Below, one piece after another: positions 33,860 through 46,600 of a DNA stretch of 64,000 nt; the stretch's first letter is position 1, and each line of letters starts with the position of its first letter. Both the position numbers and the translations under genes were made by a program. The notes beneath the pieces were generated by a model, which saw only the letters and a program-made list of their open reading frames with translations, was not told the origin of the DNA and did no database searches. This stretch comes from Pseudoips prasinana (Eukaryota > Arthropoda > Insecta > Lepidoptera > Nolidae): positions 32,728,948 to 32,792,947 of the forward strand of contig OX621236.1 in assembly GCA_951640165.1 (NCBI GenBank), written 5' to 3'.

Positions 33860-36800
33860 TTATTATACCCTCATTTACATTTTAAATATTTTATTGAAAA
33901 ATCCAACTAGCTACCTAAACTTTCGTAATTGCAACCTTTTAACCATCTGGTAAAAATGCCAGCACACTTTAAAATAACTTTTAAAGCATAGAGTGGCCTA
34001 TAACCGAAGTAACAGTAATAACCGAATTGTTACTACAATTGTTCACGTCATGCAAGCCCATATTGCTCACGTGGCAACTGTGGCAAGTTCACCGAATGTT
34101 CTAAAATGATTTGCATACAATTTGCATAATCCTTAACACCGTATCGTAGAACCAGCTCACCGCTCGTGTTACGTATCTTATCTATACCGGGCGCGCTATC
34201 ATTGGGCTCTGATCTTGTTTAAATACCTATCTATCGTATTTATCAATAACCCGTATATTTGAAAAGATTTTTTTTTATCATATTGACAGTGATACTTCTA
34301 AGTCAGTTAGGAACTTGAAGCTTTGAAATCAGGGTCATTATTACGTGTTGTTTCCTCAAAAAGATATTGTGATTTTTTTTCTATATCTTATTGTATTAGG
34401 CTAAATAAAATATGTTAGCAGAAATACATAGCAGTCCTCCGAGTATTAATAGATTACACAATAAAACCAGCTAAGCGCGAGTAAGAATCGCATACGAAGG
34501 GTTCCTTTAAAAAGTAATAGTACCTATTACTCGCTCTGTGATTTTTATTAGTATCTACTTATTACAGTTATAAAGATACAGGAATTATTAAGATTAAGTC
34601 AAAATACAAGTTTAATTTATGACGACCCCTTTTTATTTCTATTTTAAGTTAATGGACACTCTGTGAAAATTTCAACTTAATATGGATCTAAGATACATCG
34701 CTGACAAACAAACAGGTTAGGCAGACAGACATGGAAGGCTTGTTAATAGGGTTTCGTTGGCATCTTCCGGATACGGAACCCTAAAAGGAGGTATAAGTTT
34801 ATTGAAAAGCCAGTAACACACGATTGATGCCTTCCGTGTTGCAAACGTCCATTGGCTATGGTGACCACTTACCATCAGGATCTAACATAGAAAGTAAGTT
34901 TGTTTGTTGACAAGGTGGGTTAGCTTTTAGGGACCTTCTGTTTAACTATCATTCCGCGCTAATACCCAAAAATGCTGCAGGAGAGGTAAATTCATCAATA
35001 CGAAAATGCAAAATAATAGCTATCCTTTAAGAGGCTGGTAACACTTAGCAATTTAATCATATCACTCTAGGCTCGCCCGTATAAGCTAACAAGAACGGAT
35101 CAAAATAGAATGAGAAGAAAACTATTCAACTCGGAAAAAGGCAGGGTGAAATATAACAAAACTAATAATTGCATAAAATTTAATCTAATACAACAAAGTT
35201 TTTGCTAATCATAAAGTGAACTACATATTATTTATTGACATAGACTATTTTGTTTTAAGCAATTGTTTGAGATGACTATTTGATTATTTTCTATCGAAAG
35301 TAGATAAATCGTGTTTTGGAATCAATGATGTTCTTCGAAATATAGTCAATTTAAAAGATAGGTGATTGAAAAATTCTAAAAAACTTTAAAAATTAGCTAA
35401 CAACTTGCGGAATACCACCAGCCGAATTCAGCAACGAAAAAGTTCTTCGTACGGCATGCGGCATCGTTTCAGATGTCGAATGAATGTTTGCTATTGATTA
35501 GCTAATCCGAACAATGATGCCAACATAAATCTTATTATTACATTTTTAGAGGAGTAACGTAACTAACATTAGTACCCGAAATTTCACGTTAATACTCGAA
35601 AATTAAAACGTATAATTATGATACGCGAAATTTTAAAAGTGCATGCTTACCAAATTTCTTAGTGATACCAACATCAAATACACAATTATAACCACGTAAT
35701 CTAAATCTTATTGTAAAAATAGCAACTTTCTACTAAATGCATATGAAAGTAAGCGGTACTTATAACAAACTACCAATTTTTTTAAGTTATTGTCTCTCGT
35801 TTTGTTTATTGCGGCTTATCTTCATAATGGTAGGACTGATTTTGGTGAGAATTAAACCGGCAAATACCTAATGTAGTAAGAGTACCTAATATGTATACAA
35901 TTTGTAATTATCAAAAATAGAAATTCCTACAAAGATTTGTTGTTTAATTCAACGGGGTAGAAAACTCGGGTAGCAGGTAGCTTGTTAAATATAAAATAAC
36001 CTAATTAAGAATGACATTTGTTTCGTATAACGATGAACGTTATTGTTAAATAAAATACTATTGGACTAAAATTTCCTAACATTTAAAAACATATCGTTTT
36101 TGAAACTTGTATAAGCTACGATATATACGATACATACCAACACACATAGTTTTCATATAGTCCGATATAGTCCTATATCTGTTTTTGTATTATGGGGTGA
36201 GTAAGAGGCCCATAATATAAATTTCATCAGATTTTTTTAATAATTACTGTTTCTAAGAATATAAAACCGCCTTTTACTTTCCTTTTGGCAACCGATTGGA
36301 ACAAAACGTATATGAGATTATTACAAAAATATTGCTTATCGATAAAAAAAGATATTTAAATGGTTCAATAACTAAATCGAAATGTTCACAAACAACGGAG
36401 AAATCACGTAACATAGAGTACACTTGATGATAACGTTTTTGTTTTGAAATCTGTTAAAAGTGGAAACGCTCGCTCTACGGAAATAAATCTCTGTCTTTTG
36501 GAGGATTTTACAAATATGCAATTCACGGACACAAAACAAACAAAAACAAACCTAAAGTGAACAACTAAAAGTGAGTCACACAAATAGTTGACCTGTACAG
36601 GAATCGACACTCGTAGGTGCTGAGGTAGCTGCGAGGTGTCAATTTTAACCACTAGTCAAGTTATATCACTATTAATTTACAAAAAGGAACTACAAACATT
36701 TACAATTCACTAATTATGCCTTTGCTCATATTGTATAGGTCAAAGGTAAAAATATGAAGAATCCAGTTATGTTGCCGCCCGCGTCATCATATTTCAAGGT

Positions 36801-37755
36801 AGGCTTGAATTGAAACTTTCCTTTATTTAGATAAATAATTTGTGCCGTATGTCTAAACAAAAATAAGAGTAATTTATCATAATTACTGTTCGTACTACTT
36901 GTTGGCAAACAAGCATACGACGCATGGTAAGTGTTTACCGTAGCCTGTGGCGCTAAACGTCCGCATCATCAACTTATCCCCCTTCTCAAGTTTACCGTTG
37001 AGCGGGATTAAACTACCACTAAATTATTATAGAGATGGAAATATTGCCACAGTCCAGCGTAATATGAAATACTCTGGAAGTAGAATACCGCCAAGACGTA
37101 CATACGAGTAGCTCAAGAGATCTTATGCTTACAATCGGCCTATGAACCGGCGGCGTGTGAATTAAGACGGATGATAATTAATTTGTGAAGGCGTGAATTA
37201 TTATATTATAGATGGATTTATAGAGCGCGTATGAGGAAACAAACGAAACACATATTTTGCTTATTAACAATTACTGTTTCAAAGAAAGATAAAATCAAGT
37301 TCAACTTCTGTTTATAAATATAAAATTCCTTATTGTTATTGAACAAAATGTATATAGAAATATTTGGGAACGATTTTCAATGGAATTACAAAAATAAAAT
37401 TTAAAAACCAAAATAAATACAATAAAGAGAATCTTCATAAAACATGTTTCCTTAAATTTTGATGTAGACGCTAGTGATCATTTTCTAGGATAGCCAGGAA
37501 ACTAAGAAATAACTAAAGGAAATATTATGTTATTTTAAGATTAAGTATTTGCAATTAAGTGATTTAGCGATCGACTATATTAGATAAAACAATGGTTAGT
37601 AATCTATGAAGTTGAAGAGAGCCTTGTTTTTAGACATCACGTTGTTGAATAGCAGTTTCTCTCGTATTTCGGGATAAAGACGCCATGTACCTACGCACTA
37701 ACTAGTATATGAATTTAAAATACTAAATTGATCTCTTTTTCTTCTTTCGTGTCGA
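33860..37755. other. Long stretch without recognised genes
   Basis: AT-rich. Only small pieces are assignable: the repeat at 34735-34785 (partner at 17188) and a LINE 3' UTR trace (gaccacttaccatcagga, about 34860). Atypical ORFs on either strand (36404-36908) lack codon logic. It may be upstream regulatory DNA of gene B or old repeats. Confidence 0.4.
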
Positions 37756-37760
37756 TTAAG

Positions 37761-37827
37761 TCTTAGATCACAATACATTGTGGCCACTGTTCCTTCCTTG
37801 AAGGATGTTTTCATCAAATGCTGGGTA
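37761..37827 (+). repeat. Duplicated upstream block, copy 1
   Basis: ttagatcacaatacatt ... gccactgttccttccttgaagg.tg.tttcatcaaatgctgg. Copy 2 at 39735-39823 has the same ends with about 20 extra bases in the middle. Both precede gene B (2.7 and 0.7 kb upstream of its promoter). Confidence 0.6.
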
Positions 37828-38030
37828 TTTATCTCTACTTATCACAATCATAGTTAAGAAATACCGGGGCGAACAACTCGGCTCGTTTTGTGCATAGCTC
37901 GCAACAATGTGTTTTTACAAGTTATGCAAACGAAACGTTACGAAAAGAAAACAAAACGTTATAACGAATAAAAGCTCTTGATGGGAACTAATCTTTGTGA
38001 TAGGTAAAACTTATGTATTGATAACACTAC

Positions 38031-38273
38031 TAATAATATTTATCAGGCATTCGTTGTAATTTTTTAGGGTGATAATTCGATCTCTCGCTCCAACTGCAAC
38101 GCGACTATGGTTGCTATCTAGCTAACGTGTGTCGTAGACTATAATATATATATAATATAGATTATATCTATAATATATTATATACGAACGAGAGATCGAT
38201 TTATCACCCTAAAAAAATCCATTATTTATATTTGTAGATGAAAATTACAACGAATGCCTGATAAATATTATTA
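38031..38273. mobile_element. 243-bp MITE with 33-bp perfect termini
   Basis: taataatatttatcaggcat and the next 13 bases (38031-38063) are exactly inverted at 38241-38273. Inner inverted match resumes at agggtgata..tcgatctctcg (38069-38092 against 38183-38212). The centre is (ta)n-rich. Confidence 0.85.
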
Positions 38274-38364
38274 AGGTGACTCGATAAAATATAGAGATTT
38301 AGTCATTTAACAATAAAGGATAATACTAAAAAATAAAGTAATATGCTAGATGAAATGCATTACC

Positions 38365-38404
38365 CATGAAACGGGCTTAGATACCTATCTAAGCCCGTTT
38401 CATG
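38365..38404. repeat. Foldback, perfect 19-bp arms, 2-base centre
   Basis: catgaaacgggcttagata, cc, then its exact inverse. Lies between the MITE above and an RTE-type fragment. Confidence 0.93.
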
Positions 38405-38429
38405 TAAAGAACATTTTCATTATATTTCT

Positions 38430-38605
38430 ATATCATCGTCATCATCATTACTAGCTGAAAGACGTCCACTGCTGGACAAAGGCCTCCCCAAAAGATCTCT
38501 ACAATTACCGGTCTTGCACTATCCGCACCGGGCGATTTCCTGCGACCCTAACAAGATCATCGGTCCATATTGTAGGAGGCCTGCTTTCAGTGCGTCATCC
38601 GGTTC
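38430..38605 (-). mobile_element. RTE-type LINE 3' end, best copy
   Basis: The minus strand reads a frame like SRPPTIWTDDLVRVAGNRPV, then a tail ...gtccagcagtggacgtcttt cagctagtaatgatgatgac. WTDDL and the terminal QQWTSF-like codons are hallmarks of the RTE-type ORF end. About 150 bp only; 5'-truncated. Confidence 0.65.
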
Positions 38606-38654
38606 GATAGAGTTGTAAACTACGACATTATAAGCATAATATATTTTATTATAT

Positions 38655-39180
38655 CTATATAGCCTGTTGGCGTGGTTGGCAAATGCTTGCTTTTCACGCC
38701 GGAGGTCGTGGGTTCGATTCCCACCCAGGGGCTCTACCGGCTAAGTCACCGAACATCGATTTCTTAAATGGCGTTCAAATAAATAAAGGTTAAAAATGAC
38801 TTAATCAATCGTTAAATCGGCTTCAACGTTGACAATCGATTTTGTACCATTTATGACGTCACATGTGCTCCTGGAAGCCACTTTAACGATTGATTAAGTA
38901 ATTTTTAACCTTAATTTATTTGAATGCCATTTAAGAAATCGATGTTCGTTGACTTAGCCGGTAGAGCCCCAGGACAGATGTTTGTGTGCATGAACATGTC
39001 TGTTTCCTGAGCCTGGGTGTAATTATTTATATAAGTATATATCTACAAAAGAAAAGTAGTATATGTACGAGTAGAATATCAGTTATCTAGTTTCCGTAGT
39101 ACAAGCTTTGCTTAGTTTGGGATCAGATAGCCGTGTGTAAATAATGTCCCAGGATAGTATTAATATTATTATATAATTTA
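38655..39180 (+). mobile_element. SINE family A split by a nested foldback
   Basis: Head: tagcctgttggcgtggttgg (A box), gtcgtgggttcgattcccac (B box). The body resumes after the insert: ggacagatgtttgtgtgcat, tgagcctgggtgtaatt, gtacaagctttgcttagttt, gggatcagatagccgtgtgt. The insert (38730-38968) interrupts it at CCAGG. Confidence 0.85.
38730..38968. mobile_element. 239-bp foldback element inside the SINE
   Basis: Its two halves are near-complete inverse copies: ggctctaccggctaagtca ... gaacatcgatttcttaaatg ... aatgacttaatcaatcgtta, and back. It is flanked by CCAGG at 38725-38729 and 38969-38973, a 5-bp target duplication of the SINE's own sequence. Confidence 0.9.
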
Positions 39181-39734
39181 TTATAAATATTAGGATTCCT
39201 ATTGCGTGGCGGTGCTTCATTTAATTTAGTCCAAAATAAGTCGATGATTCTCCACGAAAACTGAATAGTATAATACAAGAAATCTCACTACAATTTTTTA
39301 CTGTTCGTATATTGTTACTATGCCCCTCCTGATTAATTAGCCAAAGAACGATTCAAGACCTTGGACATTCCTTTTTATCATTTGGGTATATAAATAACTT
39401 ATCGGAGACTTCGGAGAATTCTGAATGGGTGGAAGTGCAGCATTTATTCTCAAGGACGTCTGTATGAGATTGTATTCATGATAGGTAAAGTGATAAAATT
39501 TTATATGACAATATTTCATTTTTAATAAGATATATATTTAAGGAAACGTCCATCCTCAAAATTGCATATATTTTTGTTAGTTCCGCCTTTTGTTTCGATA
39601 TAAACCTTAAACTATATGCATTTGCTACTAACTGGTTTTACTGTTCACATTGGAACTTTAAGACTGTTGTATGTGTAACTGTATATATCATATTATTTGC
39701 AATATATTTTGATACAATCTTATATTAATTATAA

Positions 39735-39823
39735 CTTTAGATCACAACACATTCCGATCTTTCTAGAACATTATGTGACCTCTGTTATTGTCTTGGAGGG
39801 TGCTTTCATCAAATGCTGGTATC
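39735..39823 (+). repeat. Duplicated upstream block, copy 2
   Basis: ttagatcacaacacattc ... gacctctgttattgtcttggagg.tgctttcatcaaatgctgg. Same orientation as copy 1. Could be a repeated element or a paired cis-element; nothing else at either edge repeats. Confidence 0.55.
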
Positions 39824-40489
39824 GATATACATAACTCTATCGAGGCGGAAGATCTGGAATGATCGATATTTTATTTCATTATGATTATAAAAATTATTTG
39901 TCAAAGATTTTAGTTTGGGAATATATTTATACCGTAACTTAAATTAATGTTATACTAAGTCATGTGTATAAAGACGGTTGTAAAAGTTTCCAGAATATGA
40001 GGAATGACAAAGGTCCACGTATCCGGAAAACTTGTGATATTACAACCATCTTGGCTACGGTAACTTTATATCATTAAGCGGGCAGTAAGCATATTTATTG
40101 ACTTCATGGCATAAAAATGTTTATGAAAGTAAAAGTGTTTATTTCTCAAGTAAGACATTGGTTTTTGTACTATGTATGAATAAAACTACTTCAAATAAGT
40201 AAAATAGAGATGTGTAGAATAGAAAATAATTCATCAAGTAATGAGACATTAAAAATTTCAAGACATTGCATTGTCCCATTAAATGGAACCTACCTATTAA
40301 AATTCCTACTTATCCCATTAGGACTGGAATTAACAACATAATCGGCTGATGATAGTGTCATGCAACCGCGTAATGCTACAACAAATTATTATTGTTTCAC
40401 TAATAGAAGAATTTGTTAAATCACGCCTAAGTCCTACCGGTTCGTGCGCATGGGACGCGAAGAAAAGGCGCGCGCGTTTCCAACAATCC

Positions 40490-40523
40490 TCAGTCGCACC
40501 AGGGTCGCCACAGAGGTCGGACC
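40490..40523 (+). promoter_or_regulatory. TATA-less core promoter of gene B (Inr + DPE)
   Basis: TCAGTC at 40490-40495 fits the arthropod initiator TCAKTY with A+1 at 40492. GGACC at 40519-40523 falls exactly at +28 to +32 and fits the DPE consensus RGWYV. No TATA box lies near -30; the upstream DNA is locally GC-rich. This gives a 90-base 5' UTR without an intron before the ATG at 40582. Confidence 0.55.
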
Positions 40524-40581
40524 GCAATCTAGTCATTAAAACTTTTTTTAATAATTATAATTTTGTAATCAAAAGACCATC

Positions 40582-40624
40582 ATGAAAGTGTTCATCGTCC
40601 TGACAGCAGTCACCGCGCTAGCGA
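40582..40624 (+). CDS. obst-E: Gene B exon 1: signal peptide
   Basis: Fifteen codons, ATG to the first base of Ser15, then gtaagt. The coding part is a hydrophobic signal sequence only. This layout, with exon 1 carrying the signal peptide and exon 2 the mature N-terminus, is common in insect cuticular genes. Cleavage after Ala14 or Ala16 is likely. Confidence 0.88.
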
Positions 40625-43600
40625 GTAAGTATCCTTATATTCAGTTGGGATTGTTTTCACCATATGCTAAGTTTTACTGTGTGGAAGAAAATCGGTGACT
40701 TATGTGACGATATTTTAAATGAATTCTATATAGTTCTCAAATTTGCATATTAAAAAAAACCTGATAAGTATATAAGAGTATATTTATGTGTAAGACATTT
40801 GTTACAAAATTCATGAGACTAATATCTAGATACAATTTTTTCACAACCTGACTAGTCGAATTTATTTGTTACAAGGATTTTGTTAGTGTTCAGTACAAAA
40901 GAGTTCAACGAGCGCAACTTTTCTTTCTTGCTTAATTATTATTAGTGTTTTCCAATAACCTTATATTCATTTTTTTGTAGTTTAATGACAATGTTTCTTA
41001 GTTATGTTTTATGCAAATTTATTTGGGGCCAGTAGTGTTCATAAATAACAATCAATAAACTATCACTCAATGAAATTAAAGTATCATTAAGTATTCAAAA
41101 TAAATTTATTATTATTAAGTAAAAATATTAATAATATGTCGAAGTCGTTGGTCTTACTTAACCAACTAAAAGGGAAATAATAAGTAAAAAAAATCAGTTA
41201 GATTTTTTAAAATAATTTCTTAATTCTTTTTAAATACGATAGCTGTACAAACGCACTGCGATATAATCGCTACGTGTTAACCTGGCATTTATTTGACATA
41301 ACATCAGGCACCCTGTATCGATCTCGTAACGATATTACTATGTAACTATTGCGAGAACATTATACAACGAGCTGTTGACCCGGCTAATTGTACTATTGCA
41401 TTGTTCTCAACAATATACTTATAATAGTAAAATTATTGAAGGAAAAAATAGGACACATCTGTCAAAATAGTACGAGTAAAATCAGTATTATTCGGGAAAT
41501 ATTTGGCGTAGTACTGTTTGCGGGAAAAATCAATGTCATTAGTACCATAATAATGTAAATGGTAGACCTAAATTCTATATAAAATAAACCTTATATCAAA
41601 CAAGCTGTGTCCCGCGGTTTTACCCGCGTTAAAAAGTATATAGTTATAAATAATAGCCTATGTTAACATCCAGGGTGTCAGCTAACTCCATATCAAATTT
41701 TATTCAAATAGCTCCAGCCGTTTAGACGTGAAGAAGTAACAAACATACACACTCATAAACTTTCGCCTTTATAATATTAGGGTGATAATAATATATTGGA
41801 AAACTAGCTTAATGAGCGTTTCTAATTAATGTAGGAGTTATATTGCAATCCAGCAAAACGATAATTACTGTGTTAATTACAAGGGATCATTATATAGAAG
41901 AAATTACCTATAATCCATTATCTGAAGCGTATCTATTATCGATTCGACGGCACTTGTGTCGCAGTGATTAAGGTGGTTACCTCGCCCGCATAGAACTATT
42001 TGTGTCATCTGTATATATAGTTGTTCAGACTCGGGGTATGCTTTGTGTCCATGGATTACATGTTTGTAAAATATATAAAGGTACCAATATATCTAATGAT
42101 GGTGTGGACTTTAAAAATAATGCAAAACCAATTGTCAAGGTCATATATTAAACCATTGGTAATTTGTCCAAAATCTTTGCAATTTATAATTACATGTAAC
42201 AAAGTAATTAAAATGGCAATTAATGATATCGCACATGACAGATTTTATTTGTGCTATGAAAGCGCGTTTCGACGTTGTAATGATATTTCAAAATGTATTC
42301 GCAATAACTACATAATTTTGTAACAGCGGTCAAAACTGATATGAATTGGAATTTAAAACTTAACATATTTCATTATAATTAACTTCTTTAAGTTGCTGAT
42401 AAGAAGATCTGGATATTATGAGCTCTATGTTTGATGCTAAAATGCATATATAAATTTTGAGAGAATTCAGTCTTCAATAAAAAAAATAGTATTCATTGCT
42501 ATTCTAAACGACAAAATTTTGTTACGTAATATTACTTAAGTAAATAATATCTCATCGCACTTATATTATAAAGGCGATAGTTTGAGTGTGTGTATGTTTG
42601 TTACTCTTTCACGCAAAAACTACCGAATGGATTTTAGAACTTTGTAGTAATATAGCTTATATATCCGAATAATACATAGGCTATAATTTATAAAGTTTAA
42701 CGCGGGTAAAACCGCGGAGCCCTGCTAGGATATCATATATTGAAGTTTCAAGTCAGTAAAACTATCGAACGGATTTTGATGAAACTTTGAAGTAATATAG
42801 CATATATATCCGAATAAAACATAAGCTATAATTTATAAAGTTTAACGCGGGTAAAACCGCCGGGCCCAGCTAGGTAATCATATATTGAAGTTTCAAGTCA
42901 GTAAAATTGTGCAATTTATATGCAGCTGATTGTAACTTACTAAGCTAAGCTATTATGTTAATAACAGTATTTCAATCGAACTTTAAGGAAACCGCAGCTA
43001 CGGAAACCATTCAACCTTGATTTGTTTTGGGAAAGCAAATAAATCTAAATGCATGCATTATGCAAAACGTTAAAGAGGTCCTAATTATACATACCACGTT
43101 GGAGGTTCTATCGTATTCCGTTACCTGCATTTATTAAACAATAAGTAGGCTAGTACACACGGCTACATATCAAGCTATACCATTTCAATATAAGCTGACC
43201 TCACAATATATGGAAATCCTATACAACGCAGGATCAGCTTATACTGGAAAGGTATAGATGGATCTGTAGCCATGTGTACCATACCATTGTCTCGTTGGTC
43301 TAGCAGTGCGTTTACAACCGGAGATAATGTGGTCCTAGGTTCAAAACCCGGGACAAAAAATGAGTGATATTAGGCTTTTCTGCTTTGAAATATATTCTGT
43401 ACTATACCTAGTCTCCATTGGGACTGGTCACATTGGCGGTAATTTAAGCAAGAGGACATTATATCAAATCATATGCCATTTGTTTGTGACTGTTAATTAT
43501 TTTGTGAAGTATTATAGTGCACTAAAGTTTTAGGTCATTCGCTGAAAATCAACTGTAAACATTCATAAAAAAATAAGGTTGTGCTCAAATGAGGTGTCAA

Positions 43601-46600
43601 GGTGTAGTGTCAAGATAAGACAGAGTCCATTCTATATCTCCCTTAATATATAATTAATTAGATTGGCACTATAATATTAAATACAAACCCATTTTCCTTT
43701 TAAAAAAATGTATTACAAGAATAATAATATATGATTACTAATAAACCTAAATGTTATTCATTTATCTGCTGAATTTGAAACGTCGTCCATATCATGGGAC
43801 CTTGAACCTAAATAATACAGTCTCAAAGGTATTTCGTGTCCAACATAAAAAAATAACAATAAAGAGAATGAAAATAAACAGAGATTGCACGAACCTTTAC
43901 GCTGTGTGCGTTTGTTGTAATATGACATTGACATTCACTAAGTTTTTATCATTTTCACTTCGTTAAACCAAAATAAGTTCATACGAAATTTCTATCACAG
44001 TTGCACCAAGATTTTGCCATCGGTGATATTAAAATTTACGCAAATATGGTCGACTTTTGCAACGTTGTTGGAATTTTCGAATCGATATAAACCTTCGAGT
44101 GCTCAAATGTAGTACATGATCGTAGCTTTGTGCGAAAGGCATTACAATTATTATGAAATGTTTTATGAATTGTTTAATTTTTAGTGTAACACCTTGTTAC
44201 TCATTATACATTGTATCTATTTTTTATCCATATCCATCCGTTGTCTTAGGTTTTTTTGCATTTTGACACAAATAGACTTAAAGATTATTTATAAATAAGT
44301 TTTACCGGAGAATTAATAAATACTTACGATACTGTTGCAGATTTTGTTGATTTAAAATATTTTACTTTATCTTCTTCTCAAAGACTTTGTTTAACTTATA
44401 TTTTCGGATATCAAATCTAGTAGTGTGATGCAAAATAGTGAAGCTACAAGCGGGTTACCTCGGGTAGCGTGATATCTCATTCACTACTCGAATACTCCTT
44501 ATCTTTAACTTACGCGTAATTTCTTCTGATTTCCATCTATCGAAGAAGAACTAATAAACATTGCCGCAATGAATCAGGAAATAGATCTCGAATTTTATAT
44601 AGTATATTACTAGTGTATCAGCTAAAAGCTCGTGTTAAATCGGTCTACAGGAGAAGATATCTTCGAATACAATTTCTTGATAGCCTAGCAACTAACCAGT
44701 CATATAAACTATCGTATTCATGTTATCAGTTCGAAATTTGGTCTTGAACTTGTGAAAACAAATAAGTTGTTCTTATTTGATGATGTTCATTACTATAATA
44801 ATATAGATATGTTACTAGGGATATCATTTACATAACATTGACTTGACAACGCAAACATATAGTTACTGGAATCGGCAATAAAGCAAAGGACAAACAAAAG
44901 TTGTCAAAAAACTTGTTTCAGAATATTTTTAACCAGTTATGTATTTATTTTGGTATTCTTGTCGCTAGCTGAGAAAAACGTGATTTGGCGACGTCCGTAT
45001 TTTAATTATTTATATTTAATTTAATTCTACATAGTCTATGACAAATCATTAATATTCAGGGTTAGGTCTTATTCTGTCTGCCTAAAATGGGTTTTACCTT
45101 GAGTATGTACATTTACATTTCTGCATCGTCTTTTAATTTTTTTTAAAGTTGACTTTATTTTTATAAACACTTAGTATATTATTATGTTTAGTCTAGAATA
45201 ATATATAGTAGTAAACTATTAACGTTAAAGTCGTAAGATGCCTATTTTAATGCCTAGAAGTCTGATTAAATACATATGCATAGGTACCTATTCTCGAATT
45301 GTATGATAGTCTGTATAGAAAGACCGAATTTATATAATTATTTCTCAACACATAGTCTAAACCAGGACTTCATTACATCTATAATATGTGGATTTGTTTA
45401 TCGTGTCTTGAATTAAGGTTTTATTTGTAACAAGTATTTTTTTAAATTCTTTATATTAATAGCACTATTATATAATATAACTATCGCATCACGTTTTTTA
45501 AACCAGGAATATGTTTTTTCCTAGACCAAACACTGGTCTTGTCTGCATCATGGATCTTGCTCGACCCTTAATGCATACTAGAGGCTAATGTATAACTTAA
45601 ATTTTATCATAAACATTGAAATTCAACATTTTCATGGCCTAGCACAACCTGTTCTGTATTCAAAGATGATTTTTAAATACGAAATTAATCTCGAGTCATC
45701 TTGACACATGTCAATTTAACCAAAATGTAAGAATAATTTAACTCATTTTTTTAAAGCAGTACATTCACACAACCTGGCACATTAGACTTTGTATGCAATG
45801 ATCATTTCTTAATATGGAATCAATCGGTAGATCCCCAGTGATCTCGACCCTTGATGCAGTGATGCACCGGTGTTGTAACTTGACTCACTTTCACTTCGCG
45901 TTGCGTCACTCACGATTGCGCGCCCCCGCCTGTAATCATGTGTTATGTTGTGTGTCGAGCTTTTTGGAATGCTGTGGGTAGATATTGTGTGGTCAACACT
46001 TTAAGTAAAGGTTACAAATCGCAACTGCAACGTAGGTAAAAACCTCGTAAGTGCCAAAATAATGAATACCAAAATCTTTTTACATCGGAAATTCTGTACA
46101 TAAAAATAAATAAATATCTATATGTTATTAGCCCCTCTAAAATAAAAATGTAGGTGTACGTGGTAAAACGGTAATTTGTCTAAGTGTCATATCTATGAAG
46201 CGGAGCTTCTAATCAAAAAGGTATGAAAATAATGTAGTAAAGTTATAACATTCACTCTTCATACAAGCTCTGACAGCATATTTATATTGAATCACTCGTA
46301 TGAATATGCCTACCCACTGACTTGTTTAAAACAAGTTTTATTACGATTTTATTTGAAAATAAACGTTCTAAAAACTAATAATTCTACAGGAAAATCGAGT
46401 TTAACCTTAAGATTTTACATTATTTATTTTGTATATATCTCTTATATGTTAAAAGAAAATTTAAGGAGACAAAATTTTACTCAGATTGTTGTAGAGATCT
46501 ATCTGAGTAATTTAGTGACGTTCCAACTGGCATTTATTCCTAGCAAGGATTGTGCTGCTTTTGAAATCCCAAACAAAAGTACAAATGCTAATGATGTTTC

